In this document: positions 45,473 through 54,007 of the stretch, piece by piece
Position numbering within the stretch: the stretch's first letter is position 1
How the letters are laid out: each line of letters opens with the position of its first letter
NCBI GenBank assembly: GCA_965219495.1
Contig: OZ244777.1
Span: forward strand, 124,001-188,000
DNA length: 64,000 nucleotides
Direction of reading: 5' to 3'
From: CAZPXZ01 sp965219495
GTDB taxonomy: Bacteria; Pseudomonadota; Alphaproteobacteria; Rhodobacterales; CAZPXZ01
The notes under the pieces: generated by a model
The model's database searches: none
The model's input: only the letters and a program-made list of their open reading frames with translations
What the model was told of the DNA's origin: nothing
Made by a program: the position numbers and the translations under genes

Positions 45473-47059
45473 ATGGAAACCAACTCAGCAGATGCCGCAC
45501 CACGCCGGGCGGGGGGCAGGCGGGCTCGATTGGAATTGCGCACGGCGCCCCTGCAGGAGCACCTTCGGCCAGTCTGGCCCGGAATTTCACGGCCAGCGAG
45601 AGGACCGCTCGACGCTACCGGCATGAAGCAAATTCACCGGGCCGTGCTTCAGATTCTTGAAGAAATCGGTTTCGGGGAGGCCCCGGGCTTCACCGTAGAA
45701 ACCTTGACGGGCGCTGGCGCGTTTTACGACAGCGAATTAGAGAGAATCCGATTTCCCCGTTCGCTGGTGGAAGACATAATCGCGAACGCGAATCGGGATT
45801 TTCAGTGGCATGCGCGGAAGCCCGCGCAAAGCATCAATCCGTGCAAGGACAAGCTCTACTTCGGGACCGGTGGCGCCGCTGTCCATATTGTTGACATTGA
45901 AAATAGGGAATACAGGGAATCCACCTTGCGTGATCTGTACGATGCCGCGCGGATCGCGGATCGATGTGACAACGTGCACTACTTCCAGCGCACCATGGTC
46001 GCGCGGGATATGGAGACGCCGCTGGACCTTGATGTCAATACCGCCTATGCCTCGATTTCGGGTACATCGAAGCACATCGGCATGTCGTTTACAGACGGAC
46101 ATACCTATGACCGGTGTCTGGAATTGTTTCATCTGGTGGCTGGTGGCGAGCAGCAATGGAAATCGGCGCCGTTTGTCAGCAACGGGAACTGCTTCGTTGT
46201 TCCTCCGCTGAAATTTGCGCACGACTCGTGCGAAGTGTTAGAGCGGGCGGCACGAACGGCCACTCCGATTCTGGTCCTTTCGGCGGGACAGGCGGGTGCG
46301 ACGGCTCCTGCCGCCATCGCAGGTGCAGTTGCGCAAGCGTTCGCCGAAGCGCTCGTCGGGTTGATTTACGTGAATGCCATCTCGCATCAGCACGCGGTCG
46401 TATTGGGAACCTGGCCATTCGTTTCGGATCTGCGCACCGGCGCCATGTCCGGAGGTTCCGGAGAGCAGTCGCTGTTGACATCGGCTTGCGGACAAATGGG
46501 GCAATTCTACGGACTGGCGACTTCTTCGGCAGCCGGGATGGCGGATGCCAAATTGCCGGATGTACAGTCGGGTTATGAAAAGGGCATGACCGTGGCGATG
46601 GCCGGTCTTTCCGGACTAAACATGGTTTACGAATCGGCTGGAATGCAGGCGTCTCTTCTCGGTTTCTCACCTGAAGCACTGATAATCGACAATGACCTGC
46701 TTGGAGCCAGCCTTCGATGCGCACGCGGAATCGAAGTCAGTGAGGGTTCCTGTTCCGTTGAAACGATTCGCGAGGTTTGTCTCCGCGGTCCCGGTCATTA
46801 TCTGGGGGCCGACCAGACACTCGATCTGATGCAAACAGGGTATGTATATCCGGAGATCGGGGACCGGTCTTCACCGAAGGAATGGGTGGAAATCGGCAAG
46901 CCGGATATCGTCGAAGTGGCGTCCCGTCGAAAGCGCGATATCCTGAACAACCACTTTCCCGATTATGTGAGTCCGGAAAAGGATGAAACTATCCGTGCGA
47001 ACTTCGACATTAAGCTGCGGCGGGAACTGATGAGGCCGGCGTCGAGTCCAGAGCGGTAG
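45473..47059 (+). CDS. Trimethylamine methyltransferase family protein (MttB-like)
   Basis: A 528-residue member of the MttB superfamily, TIM-barrel proteins that move methyl groups from trimethylamine or quaternary amines to corrinoid proteins. Family segments are LHEAVL-like IHRAVLQILEEIGFGEAPG, PRSLVEDIIANA, YFGTGGAAVHIVD, FTDGHTYDRCLE, and the SGGSGEQSLLTSACGQM and GLSGLNMVYESAGM blocks. There is no in-frame amber codon, so it is a non-pyrrolysine homologue like the glycine betaine methyltransferases. No corrinoid protein gene is nearby. Its 3' end overlaps the pta remnant by about 50 bp. Confidence 0.9.
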   Translation: METNSADAAPRRAGGRRARLELRTAPLQEHLRPVWPGISRPARGPLDATGMKQIHRAVLQILEEIGFGEAPGFTVETLTGAGAFYDSELERIRFPRSLVEDIIANANRDFQWHARKPAQSINPCKDKLYFGTGGAAVHIVDIENREYRESTLRDLYDAARIADRCDNVHYFQRTMVARDMETPLDLDVNTAYASISGTSKHIGMSFTDGHTYDRCLELFHLVAGGEQQWKSAPFVSNGNCFVVPPLKFAHDSCEVLERAARTATPILVLSAGQAGATAPAAIAGAVAQAFAEALVGLIYVNAISHQHAVVLGTWPFVSDLRTGAMSGGSGEQSLLTSACGQMGQFYGLATSSAAGMADAKLPDVQSGYEKGMTVAMAGLSGLNMVYESAGMQASLLGFSPEALIIDNDLLGASLRCARGIEVSEGSCSVETIREVCLRGPGHYLGADQTLDLMQTGYVYPEIGDRSSPKEWVEIGKPDIVEVASRRKRDILNNHFPDYVSPEKDETIRANFDIKLRRELMRPASSPER

Positions 47060-47425
47060 TCAATTCGCCCCGTCCACAATGTACGATCCTGGCAAGCGCC
47101 ACTGAAGCCAGCCGCGCTGTCGGCGGGTGGCTTCGGCTTGGCACCACGATCGGAATCCTGCCGCCAAAGACAAGGCCGGCCGCGCATGCGGACCGGAACC
47201 ATACCAAGTTCTTGGACAATGCGTTTCCCACCACAATTGCGGGCACAAGAATTGCGTCTGCCTTTCCTGCCACTGGATCATCCATTCCCTTGATTCGGGC
47301 AGCGACCGTAGAAACCGCCGCGTCCAATGCTATGGGTCCGAAGCCTTGCGCGTTCACGCGGCACCGAGCGCGTGACACCACCATCCGGCAGTTACGGAGC
47401 ATTGCGAGAAACGCGCACGGTATAT
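47010..47425 (-). pseudogene. Phosphate acetyl/butyryltransferase, C-terminal fragment
   Basis: The minus strand reads FGPIALDAAVSTVAARIKGM, then DDPVAGKADAILVPAIVVGN, ALSKNLVWF, SACAAGLVFGGRIPIVVPS and RLASVALARI. This follows the C-terminal half of Pta/Ptb proteins (G-P-L-A-F-D-N-A-I-S ... S-P-V-A-G-x-A-D-I-L-V-V-P-D-x-x-A-G-N-M-L-x-K-x-L). The N-terminal part is missing here: homology fades near 47425, before the truncated IS21. The matching N-terminus is at 53772-53989 in the same orientation, so one gene has been split. Confidence 0.8.
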
Positions 47426-47590
47426 TGTGGGAAAAACGTGCCGAAATAAAGTGAAAAACAACAGGCCTGGACCGCAAGACGGTCCGAAACTACCTGAAAT
47501 GCGGGCTCAAGAACCCGCTCTACGGTCCGCGTGCGGCGCGGCCGCGGCTCATTGAGCCTTACGAAGACTATCTTCGCGAGCGGATCACGG

Positions 47591-47600
47591 CCTGCGAAGG
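47591..47600. repeat. Left direct repeat flanking ISKra4 element
   Basis: CCTGCGAAGG, repeated at 49601-49610; one copy belongs to istA. Confidence 0.9.
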
Positions 47601-49082
47601 GGGTGCACATTTCATATGGAGTAAAGTAAACCGTTCGTTTGCAATCAGTCAGGCTAGCACCGGCGCATTCCGAGTCGCCGTTTTGTGACACGATTTCCCG
47701 GGTTTGACCGCTTTTGCCGGATTTTCGCGAATTTCCTCCGGTTTCCCGGGGCAGGAGGGGGGGTGAGTGCTCCTACCAACATGTGGTATATGGATTGAAG
47801 TCTACAACAATATCCGGGAGCACTCTGATGACAGTATTGCCGTTTCCTGCGCGCGAGTCCAGCATTGCGAGAGATGCGACCGCTGTGGAGATCGAGACGA
47901 TCCTCTCGAAGTTCGGAACGAATGCGCGGGCGCTGTCTGCGTCCCTTGCGGAGGGGACCCAGTCTGCGGAGGGTTTCGAGCGTTCTCTGGCGGCGGTCTC
48001 GAACGCCGCCAGTTGTGCGTTCATGCGCTTGGCGATCGAGTCGGTGGACGAGGAGAGCGACCGATTGGTGGTGGACGGCAACGTGTATCACCGGATCGGC
48101 ACATCGCCCCACACGATGCTGAGTTCGTTTGGTCCGGTTTGGTATGAGCGTTCCCGCTATCGCCGCCGGGGTTGCGATTCCGTTGTCCCGGCGGACCTCC
48201 GGTTTGGCCGGATCAACGGCTTTTGGTCGCCGCTTGCGGCGCGGCGTGGGACGCTGTTGATGGGGCTGGCGCCTGCCGGGGAATGCGTGCGGCTTTCCGA
48301 GGAGCTGGGCGGCATGTCGCCGTCTGCGACGGCGCTCAATCACCTCGTGGAAACGGTTGGCGAAGCCTGGAATGTCGTGCAGGTCAAGGCCTTGCCCAGC
48401 ATCCGCGGCGACGAGGAAATCCCTGCGGGATCGTCGGCGCTTTCGATTTCGCTGGACGGCGTCATGCTTGGGATGCGCAACGAGAAAGGTGAAGGGCGGC
48501 AAGGCGATGCGGCGGCGACGGGTTTCCGCGAGGCGTCCTGCGGCGCGGTGTCGTTGCTGGATGCGGATGGCGAGCGTATCCGCACGGTCTATTCCGGGCG
48601 GATGCCGGAAGCCGGCAAGGCGACGCTGAAGCGCGGCCTGCTCGAGGAGGCCGGGCATGTGCTGCACATCCGCCCGGACCTGGAAGTGGTGGTCCTCGCC
48701 GATGGGGCCGCCGACAACTGGAACTGGTTCTCCGAGGCCTTTCCGGAAGCCACCGAAATCCTCGATTTCTGGCACGCCGCTCAGCATCTCAAGGCGGCGC
48801 TGGACAGCGCCTGTGGAACCGACAGCATGGAGGCGCGGCGCCGGTTCGAGAGGCTCCGGGGAAGGCTGCGCGACGAGGAAGACGGCGTCGAGCGGATCGT
48901 GCGGGCGCTCCGCCATCTGGCCAGCAAACATCCGCGCCGGAAAGCCATCGCCCGGGAACTGGCCTTCTTCCGCAAGAACCGGCAACGCATGCGCTACGCT
49001 GCGTTCCAGAACCGGAAGCTGCCGATCGGCTCGGGGGTGGTCGAGGCTGCCAACAAGGTTCTCGTGACCCAGCGGCTTAAAT

Positions 49083-49106
49083 GGGGGCTTACAAAGAAAG
49101 GTTTAC
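49083..49106 (+). repeat. Left terminal inverted repeat of 297-bp element
   Basis: Begins GGGGGCTTACAAAG and matches the complement of 49356-49379 except for one base near the inner side (GGTTTAC against GGTTGAC). Confidence 0.9.
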
Positions 49107-49143
49107 ACCGCGAGGGAGGCCGGCCAAATGAGGAGCAAGAACG

Positions 49144-49332
49144 ATGGACACGCCAAATGAACAATTGCAGGGCCTTACAGCCTTGGTCGAGGAGCAGAAA
49201 AAACGCCTGGACGCTCTCGAACGGAAACATGACAGGTTATGTCGTATAGTAGATCACAAAAATCGTATTATCTACGGTAGGGCCAGTAGTCATGGCGTAC
49301 TCGATATCCTGGATGTGTTTTCTCCGTTCTAA
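49144..49332 (+). CDS. Small coiled-coil protein carried by 297-bp element
   Basis: A 62-residue ORF that fills most of the element. ATG 49144 has AGGAG at 49131-49135, eight bases ahead. The protein is hydrophilic with a heptad-like stretch, NEQLQGLTALVEEQKKRLDA followed by LERKHDRLCRIVDHKNR, and a short C-terminal hydrophobic end. No family is recognised. The good ribosome binding site and regular coiled-coil pattern suggest it is translated; it could be a chance frame. Confidence 0.5.
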   Translation: MDTPNEQLQGLTALVEEQKKRLDALERKHDRLCRIVDHKNRIIYGRASSHGVLDILDVFSPF

Positions 49333-49355
49333 CCTGGGAACGCCGCCCCGGAAGC

Positions 49356-49379
49356 GTCAACCTTTCTTTGTAAGCCCCC
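49356..49379 (-). repeat. Right terminal inverted repeat of 297-bp element
   Basis: Ends CTTTGTAAGCCCCC; partner of 49083-49106. TTAAAT follows directly as the duplicated target. Confidence 0.9.
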
Positions 49380-49600
49380 TTAAATGCTCCGGGATGCGCT
49401 GGAAGCTCGACGGAACCGGCCAATATGTTCTGAGCGTGCGGGCCTTATGGAAATCCCACCGATTTGAAGCGGCCTGGAGCGAAATCATCACCGCCCTGGA
49501 GCCTCCGGAATTCACGTTTCAAAATCGCAATAACGTCCTAATAGCTGAAGGATTGCACTAAGCGCGCCCTTCAACTATTTACTCCATAGAAAATTTTCTC

Positions 49601-49610
49601 CCTGCGAAGG
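49601..49610. repeat. Right direct repeat flanking ISKra4 element
   Basis: CCTGCGAAGG, identical to 47591-47600. Confidence 0.9.
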
Positions 49611-50646
49611 TCTGTCCGGCCGGCGGCTCTATCGCGACATCACCGCCCTCGGCTATCCCGGGGGATACACGGCGGTGACCGACTGCCTGCGCGAGATCCG
49701 GGGCCAGCTTCCGCGCCGCTTCGAGCGCCGTTTCGAGACCCCGCCTGGCCGCCAGGCCCAGGTCGACTTCGCTGCGTTCATGGTCGAATTCACCGATCAG
49801 CCCGGCGTTCGCCGCAAGCTCTGGCTGTTCTCCTGCGTGCTGGGCAACAGCCGCTGGCTGTGGGGTCGGTTCTTCCCCAACCAGAAGCTGGAGACGGTGC
49901 TGCGCTGCCACATCATGGCCTTCGAGGCCGCAGGCGGCGTCCCCGAAGAGGTGCTCTACGACCGGATGAAGACCGCGGTGCTCAGGGAAGAGGAGGATGG
50001 CACCATCACCTGCAATCCATCCCTGGTCGCACTCCTGAGCCACGATGGCGCCGCACCGCGGGCCTGCCGCGCGTATCATGCAAGAACGAAAGGGATAGTG
50101 GAAAGACCATTTCGCTATATCCGCCAGAACTTCTTCCTGGGACGCACGTTCCGGAACAGGGCCGATCTGAATGCCCGGTTCGCCGAGCGGCGCGCCGAGA
50201 TCGCCAATCCCCGGGGTGCAGGGCACCACCAACCGGGTTGTCAACGAGGCCTTTGCCGAGGAACGCCCGCACCTCATCGCCTTGTCCCGCTTTCCCTACG
50301 ATGCGATGTTGACCGAGGAGCGCAGGGTCAGCCACGACGGCATGGTCTCCGTCGACGGCAATCTCTATTCCGTGCCCGACACCGCCCGCAAGCGCGTGCT
50401 CGAGATCCAGCACCATCCCGGGGAAGTCCGCATCTTCGAGGCCGGCGAGCTGATTGCCCGGCATCCAGTACTGGAAGGCAAGAACCAGCGCAGGGTCGAA
50501 CCCGGTCACTGCAAGCCGCCGCCGGCGCACCACGCACGGCAGCAATCCGCAACGGTCTCCGCGCCAACGGACATGGTTGTCACGCCGCGGCCGCTGGCCT
50601 TCCATGACGCCGTGGCACAGCGCATGGCGGCCGGGGAGGCCGTCCA

Positions 50647-51483
50647 GTGACCGCGGTGAGCGCCCGCATCCGGGACAGCCTCGTGGGCCTGCGCATGCCG
50701 CGTGCCCTGGAAGTCCTCGACCCTGTTCTGCAGCGCCTGGAACGGGGCGAGGTCAGGGCGATCGAGGCCATCGACGAGCTGCTGATCGAGGAATACGCCT
50801 CGCGCGAGGGCCGCAGGGTGGCCATGGCGCTGCACACGGCGCGGCTGACCCCGGTCAAGACGCTGGAGAGCTTCGACTTCTCGTTCCAGCCGTCGCTCGA
50901 TCGCAACCGGGTCACGGCCCTGGCCCAGCTCGAGTTCATCGACCGGGCCGAAGTCCTGCACCTGATCGGCCCGCCCGGCGTGGGGAAATCGCATCTTGCG
51001 GGGGCCCTCGGCGTGACCGCGGTCAAGGCCGGCAAGAGCGTCTACAGGGCCACACTGGCCGAGCTGATCGATGCCCTGCTGAAGGCCGAGCGGGAAGGAC
51101 GGCTGGTCGAGAAGATCCGCTTCCATACCCGGGCGTCGCTGCTCATCGTCGACGAGATCGGCTACCTGCCGATCACCGAGGGTGGCGGCAACCTGTCCTT
51201 CCAACTCATCAACGCACGTTATGAAAATGGCGCCATGATCTTGACCTCCAATCGCGGATTTGCGGAATGGGGTGAGATCTTCGGCGATCCCGTCGTGGCA
51301 ACGGCGCTGCTCGACAGGCTGCTCCACCATGCCATCGTCATGCAGATCGAAGGGGCCAGCTTCCGGCTGCGCAACCATGCCGACCTGATCCCCGAGCACA
51401 TCCGGGCAACGGCCCCCATCTCTCCGCCGCCGCCACCGAAAAAGTGTGGCCGGCCATCAACGAAAAGGAGCAAGGACGAATAG
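50647..51483 (+). CDS. istB: IS21 helper ATPase IstB
   Basis: A 278-residue AAA+ ATPase that helps the IstA transposase choose and remodel target DNA. Walker A is IGPPGVGKSHLAGALG near residue 110, Walker B is ASLLIVDEIGYLPI near 170, followed by sensor ILTSNRGFAEWGEIFGD. The N-terminal IS21-type helical domain (PRALEVLDPVLQRLE) is present. The gene overlaps istA by 4 bp and appears intact, although its istA partner here is dead. The C-terminus has an unusual PPPPPKK stretch. Confidence 0.95.
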   Translation: MTAVSARIRDSLVGLRMPRALEVLDPVLQRLERGEVRAIEAIDELLIEEYASREGRRVAMALHTARLTPVKTLESFDFSFQPSLDRNRVTALAQLEFIDRAEVLHLIGPPGVGKSHLAGALGVTAVKAGKSVYRATLAELIDALLKAEREGRLVEKIRFHTRASLLIVDEIGYLPITEGGGNLSFQLINARYENGAMILTSNRGFAEWGEIFGDPVVATALLDRLLHHAIVMQIEGASFRLRNHADLIPEHIRATAPISPPPPPKKCGRPSTKRSKDE

Positions 51484-51560
51484 ATCTGGCTCGTCACCAG
51501 AACACAAAAGTGGGGAAAAATACTTCGGCACTTCTGGGGAAATTTACATCGGTATTGACA

Positions 51561-51894
51561 CCATTCGTAGAAATAGTTCTGAACCGTCGTAAAGGGTGGA
51601 AAATCAGTGGGTAACGCGCGCCGCTGGCAGCCCGCGCCGGCCAGGTACTGGATCGCGTTCAACACTTCTCGCAGGTCCGTGCTGCGGGGACGACCTGTCG
51701 AAGCCGGACCCGGAAGAAGGGGTTCCAGCAACGACCATTCCTCGTCCGTCAAATCAGACTCGTAACGAATTGTGGGACGCCTATACTGGCGGCGAGTGGA
51801 TTCATTCCAAGGCATGTGCGTTCTCCATATCTTGTTTGGAACTGTATGGAAAATAACACATGTCGAAGTCACTCAGGAGTTTTAGGTCAAACTC
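51561..51894 (-). mobile_element. IS5-family element fragment (5' part of transposase)
   Basis: The minus strand encodes, from ATG 51815, PWNESTRRQYRRPTIRYESD and LTDEEWSLLEPLLPG, the N-terminus of IS5-group transposases, continuing to RALPTDFPPFTTVQNYFYEW before the IS21 right end cuts it at 51560. The outer end is probably at 51894, where GAGTTTGACCTAAAACTCC starts on the minus strand next to a TTAG. The 3' part of this IS5 copy is not in the window, so it was deleted with the left end of IS21. Confidence 0.8.
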
Positions 51895-51900
51895 TTAGGT

Positions 51901-51908
51901 CAAATTTC
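51901..51908. repeat. Left target duplication of IS66-type element
   Basis: CAAATTTC, identical to 53764-53771. Confidence 0.95.
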
Positions 51909-53763
51909 GTAACTGCCCAGGTAAGTGCGTGCACCACGGAGTGCATTGCCCGCCACTGCCGCAAGGTCGATGCTGCCCGGTTGTGACGGTTACACGGGCG
52001 AGAACAGTTCCTTCTCGAAAAATTACTGGTAACACCAGGGACTGGTAACAGAATTCAACCTGCGCTATTTATAGCGGCATGGCGATTCGCTTTCAGACCC
52101 GACGGTTCTTGCGGGCTATTTCAGCGCCGACCCACCCGGCGCAAGGGGCGCCGCCGCATGATGATGGCGGAACGAAACAGATTGAGGCTTTGCGGGAGCA
52201 ACTCGAACAAAAGGACGGGGAACTCGCGGCGCAAGGCGAGCAGCTCGCGGTGCAAGGCGAACAGCTCGCTGGTTTGCAAGCCGAGAACGCGACCCTGCGG
52301 CAACGTCTTGAAGAGCTGGAGCGGCAGCTTGGCCGGAACAGCCGGAACAGCAGCAAGCCTCCTTCGAGTGACGGGCTGCAGAAGCCGCGGGCGGAGCCCC
52401 GGACAAGGAGCCAGCGCGGCAAATCGGGCAGGCCGAGCGGCGGGCAGCCCGGGCACGCGGGCTCGACCTTGCGCCGGACCGACAGGCCGGACCATGTCGA
52501 GGATCATCATCCGTCGCACTGTGCGGGCTGCGGCGCGCCGCTGTCGGCTGCGGACGGGGATGGAAGCCATGTCGCAAGACAGGTCTTCGACCTGCCGGAG
52601 CCGCGCCCCCTCGAGGCCACGGAGCACCGCGCTCACCGTTGCGTTTGCGGTCATTGCGCCGCGACGACACGGGCGGCGTTTCCCGCAGGCGTGACGGCGC
52701 CGGTGCAGTATGGTCCGCGCATGGCGGCGGTGGCGGCCGATCTGAGCCATGCGCATTTCCTGCCCGAGGATCGTTTGTCGCAACTGATGGCCGACCTGTT
52801 CAACGCGCCCGTGTGCGCCGCGACGCTGGCGGCGATGAGCCGCCGGATGGCCGAGCAGTTCCAGGGTTTCGTCAACCATGTGCGGGAGCTGATCGTCCGC
52901 AAGGCGCCGGTGAAGCATCTCGACGAGACCGGCTTCCGGGTTGGCGGGCGCACGCAGTGGCTCCACATTGCCTGCACGCCATGGCTGACCTTGTTTCGCG
53001 TCCACGAAAAGCGCGGCGACTTGCTGGCGGGGTTCTCCGGTTGTGTCGTTCACGATCATTGGAAGCCCTGTTTCAAGATCAGCGGCGTTTCACACGCCCT
53101 CTGCAACGCCCATCACCTGCGCGAACTTCAAGCCCTGATCGACATCGAAAAAGAGGACTGGGCCCGGCATATGCACCGGCTCCTGTCGCGCGCCAATCGG
53201 GTCGTTCATCTCGCCAGAACAATGGCAAAACCTCCCCCCGAAACGCTGCTCGACCGGATCGGGCGAACCTATGATCGGATCCTCGCCGAGGCGCTCGCCT
53301 TTCATGAGGCGCAGCCACCGCTCGTGCCGCCGGAGCCCGGCAAACGCGGGCGAAAGAAACGCCGCGCCGGACACAATCTCGCCCTCCGGCTCCAGGACTA
53401 CAAAACCGAGACCTTGCGTTTCCTCACCGACGCCGACGTTCCGTTTACCAATAATGAAGCCGAACGCGATGGTCGAATGGGGAAATTGCGCCAGAAAATC
53501 TCCGGCGGGTTCCGCTCCCCAAAAGGCGCCCAAGACTTCGCCACCCTGCGCAGCGCCATCACCACCGCCAGAAAGCAGGGCTGGAACATCATCGAAACCT
53601 TGATGACATCGCCGAACCAACTGATCGGAAAAATCCAATGCTAAACCGCTCCATACGCCCTGCCCGCTGCCGCCACGCCGGTCCCGCCCCAAGCATGTAT
53701 AATTTCAAACGCAAGCCTTGCGCAGCCTTCACGTACGCGCGAGACTGAGTGCTGGGCAGTTAC
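51909..53763 (+). mobile_element. Complete IS66-type element, single-gene form
   Basis: A 1855-bp element. The ends are inverted repeats of GTAACTGCCCAG (51909-51920 and complement of 53752-53763), with the GTAA start typical of IS66. Exact 8-bp target duplications CAAATTTC flank it (51901-51908 and 53764-53771). It has only the large transposase gene and no tnpA or tnpB, as in the ISBst12-like subgroup. It is complete and recent. It is inserted in the pta remnant beside the IS5 fragment. Confidence 0.96.
52079..53644 (+). CDS. IS66-family transposase
   Basis: A 521-residue TnpC-like transposase. An N-terminal coiled coil with near-repeats (EQLAVQGEQLAGLQAEN) is followed by a basic linker with NSRNSSKPPSSDG, the zinc-binding CAGCGAPL and CVCGHC pairs, and the catalytic core. 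The first catalytic Asp is in VKHLDETGFRVGGRTQW near residue 280, and the last acidic residue is in FTNNEAERDGRMGKLRQKIS near 460. It is intact. The ATG at 52079 may not be the exact start, as the first 35 residues are variable. Confidence 0.95.
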   Translation: MAIRFQTRRFLRAISAPTHPAQGAPPHDDGGTKQIEALREQLEQKDGELAAQGEQLAVQGEQLAGLQAENATLRQRLEELERQLGRNSRNSSKPPSSDGLQKPRAEPRTRSQRGKSGRPSGGQPGHAGSTLRRTDRPDHVEDHHPSHCAGCGAPLSAADGDGSHVARQVFDLPEPRPLEATEHRAHRCVCGHCAATTRAAFPAGVTAPVQYGPRMAAVAADLSHAHFLPEDRLSQLMADLFNAPVCAATLAAMSRRMAEQFQGFVNHVRELIVRKAPVKHLDETGFRVGGRTQWLHIACTPWLTLFRVHEKRGDLLAGFSGCVVHDHWKPCFKISGVSHALCNAHHLRELQALIDIEKEDWARHMHRLLSRANRVVHLARTMAKPPPETLLDRIGRTYDRILAEALAFHEAQPPLVPPEPGKRGRKKRRAGHNLALRLQDYKTETLRFLTDADVPFTNNEAERDGRMGKLRQKISGGFRSPKGAQDFATLRSAITTARKQGWNIIETLMTSPNQLIGKIQC

Positions 53764-53771
53764 CAAATTTC
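53764..53771. repeat. Right target duplication of IS66-type element
   Basis: CAAATTTC, identical to 51901-51908. Confidence 0.95.
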
Positions 53772-53989
53772 TCGATATTCTAGTTAATTTGACGGGCTGC
53801 TTTGCGGATACGGTCTGGAGGTCCGATAAGTACGGGTTCAATCCAGGATTGGTTGACGGCCAGCCGGACTCCTTCCAGAACCTCCGCAGAGTGCGCGCCT
53901 GCGACCATCGCGCGGGCGGGCGGGGCTGCCGCGCCTGCCGCGCGATCTCGCAAGAGTTCGGGGAATTGGAGGAATTCTGCCGCCAACAT
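53772..53989 (-). pseudogene. Phosphate acetyl/butyryltransferase, N-terminal fragment
   Basis: From ATG 53989 the minus strand reads MLAAEFLQFPELLRDRAAGA, then PPARAMVAGAHSAEVLEGVR and WIEPVLIGPPDRIRKAA. This matches the first 65 residues of Pta/Ptb proteins (H-P-C-D-x-x-S-L-x-G-A-x-x-A ... G-L-I-x-P-I-L-V-G-P). An in-frame TAG at 53780-53782 ends it, 8 bases before the IS66 duplication. The C-terminal part of the same gene lies at 47010-47425. It starts 18 bp after the class III aminotransferase, so the two were probably one transcript. Confidence 0.72.
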
Positions 53990-54007
53990 CGGTTGAGCAA
54001 AATCGAA

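Larger units (their letters stand above)
49083..49379 (+). mobile_element. 297-bp MITE-like element with a small ORF
   Basis: Ends are 24-bp inverted repeats with one mismatch: GGGGGCTTACAAAGAAAGGT... at 49083-49106 and its complement at 49356-49379. It is flanked by a 6-bp duplication TTAAAT (49077-49082, 49380-49385). No transposase is encoded, so mobility must be supplied in trans. It contains a 62-codon ORF. The family was not identified. Confidence 0.88.
47828..49561 (+). pseudogene. ISKra4-family transposase, split by a small element
   Basis: Starts at ATG 47828 with GGGAG ahead. Family features are VDGNVYHRIGTSPHTMLSSFGP, RRRGCDSVVPADLRFG, ISLDGVMLGMR, VVVLADGAADNWNWF, ILDFWHAAQHLKAAL and GSGVVEAANKVLVTQRLK. 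At residue ~418 the reading frame runs into the inserted element. The missing C-terminus resumes at 49380 as CSGMRWKLDGTGQYVLSVRA and ends EFTFQNRNNVLIAEGLH at 49561. Removing 49083-49379 and one TTAAAT copy gives QRLKCSGMRW in frame, so the insertion is precise and recent. Confidence 0.9.
47601..49600 (+). mobile_element. ISKra4-family element inside istA
   Basis: A 2000-bp insertion bounded by 10-bp direct repeats CCTGCGAAGG (47591-47600 and 49601-49610). The ends share the subterminal inverted motif TATGGAGTAAA (left 47615-47625; complement near the right end), which fits imperfect ISKra4-type ends. It carries one transposase gene, itself split by a 297-bp element. Without that insert it would be about 1.7 kb. 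Confidence 0.85.
47455..50650 (+). pseudogene. istA transposase, truncated, interrupted and frameshifted
   Basis: The first piece (47455-47600) reads GLDRKTVRNYLKCGLKNP and PYEDYLRERITACEG; it resumes at 49601 as ACEGLSGRRLYRDI and GYPGGYTAVTDCLREIR. Joining across one CCTGCGAAGG copy restores the frame exactly. The DDE domain is recognisable (RQAQVDFAAFMVEF, VLYDRMKTAVL, HARTKGIVERPFRYIRQNF). A further +1 frameshift lies in the CCCCGGGG run at 50209-50216: the sequence before reads AEIANPR, and one base fewer would give VQGTTNRVVNEAFAEE. An upstream stop at 47452-47454 marks the lost 5' end. Non-functional. Confidence 0.88.
47455..51560 (+). mobile_element. IS21-family element, left end lost, interrupted
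   Basis: Contains a broken istA and an intact istB. The right end is visible: 51541-51560 ends in TATTGACA, and two spaced copies of a GTGGGGAAA/CTGGGGAAA-type motif (51510-51550) match the multiple terminal repeats of IS21 elements. The left end and the first ~25 codons of istA are missing. An ISKra4-family element sits in istA. The right end abuts an IS5-family transposase fragment, so IS21 had inserted into an IS5 copy before the left side was deleted. Confidence 0.85.

Noticed and set aside
47452..47460. Start codon for istA near the IS21 left side
   Set aside because: A stop codon (TGA) lies directly upstream in frame and no IS21 terminal repeat is present, so the 5' end is lost rather than short.
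47654..48985. 443-codon minus-strand ORF within the ISKra4 element
   Set aside because: Antisense shadow of the transposase; Arg/Pro/His-rich composition typical of GC-rich shadows.
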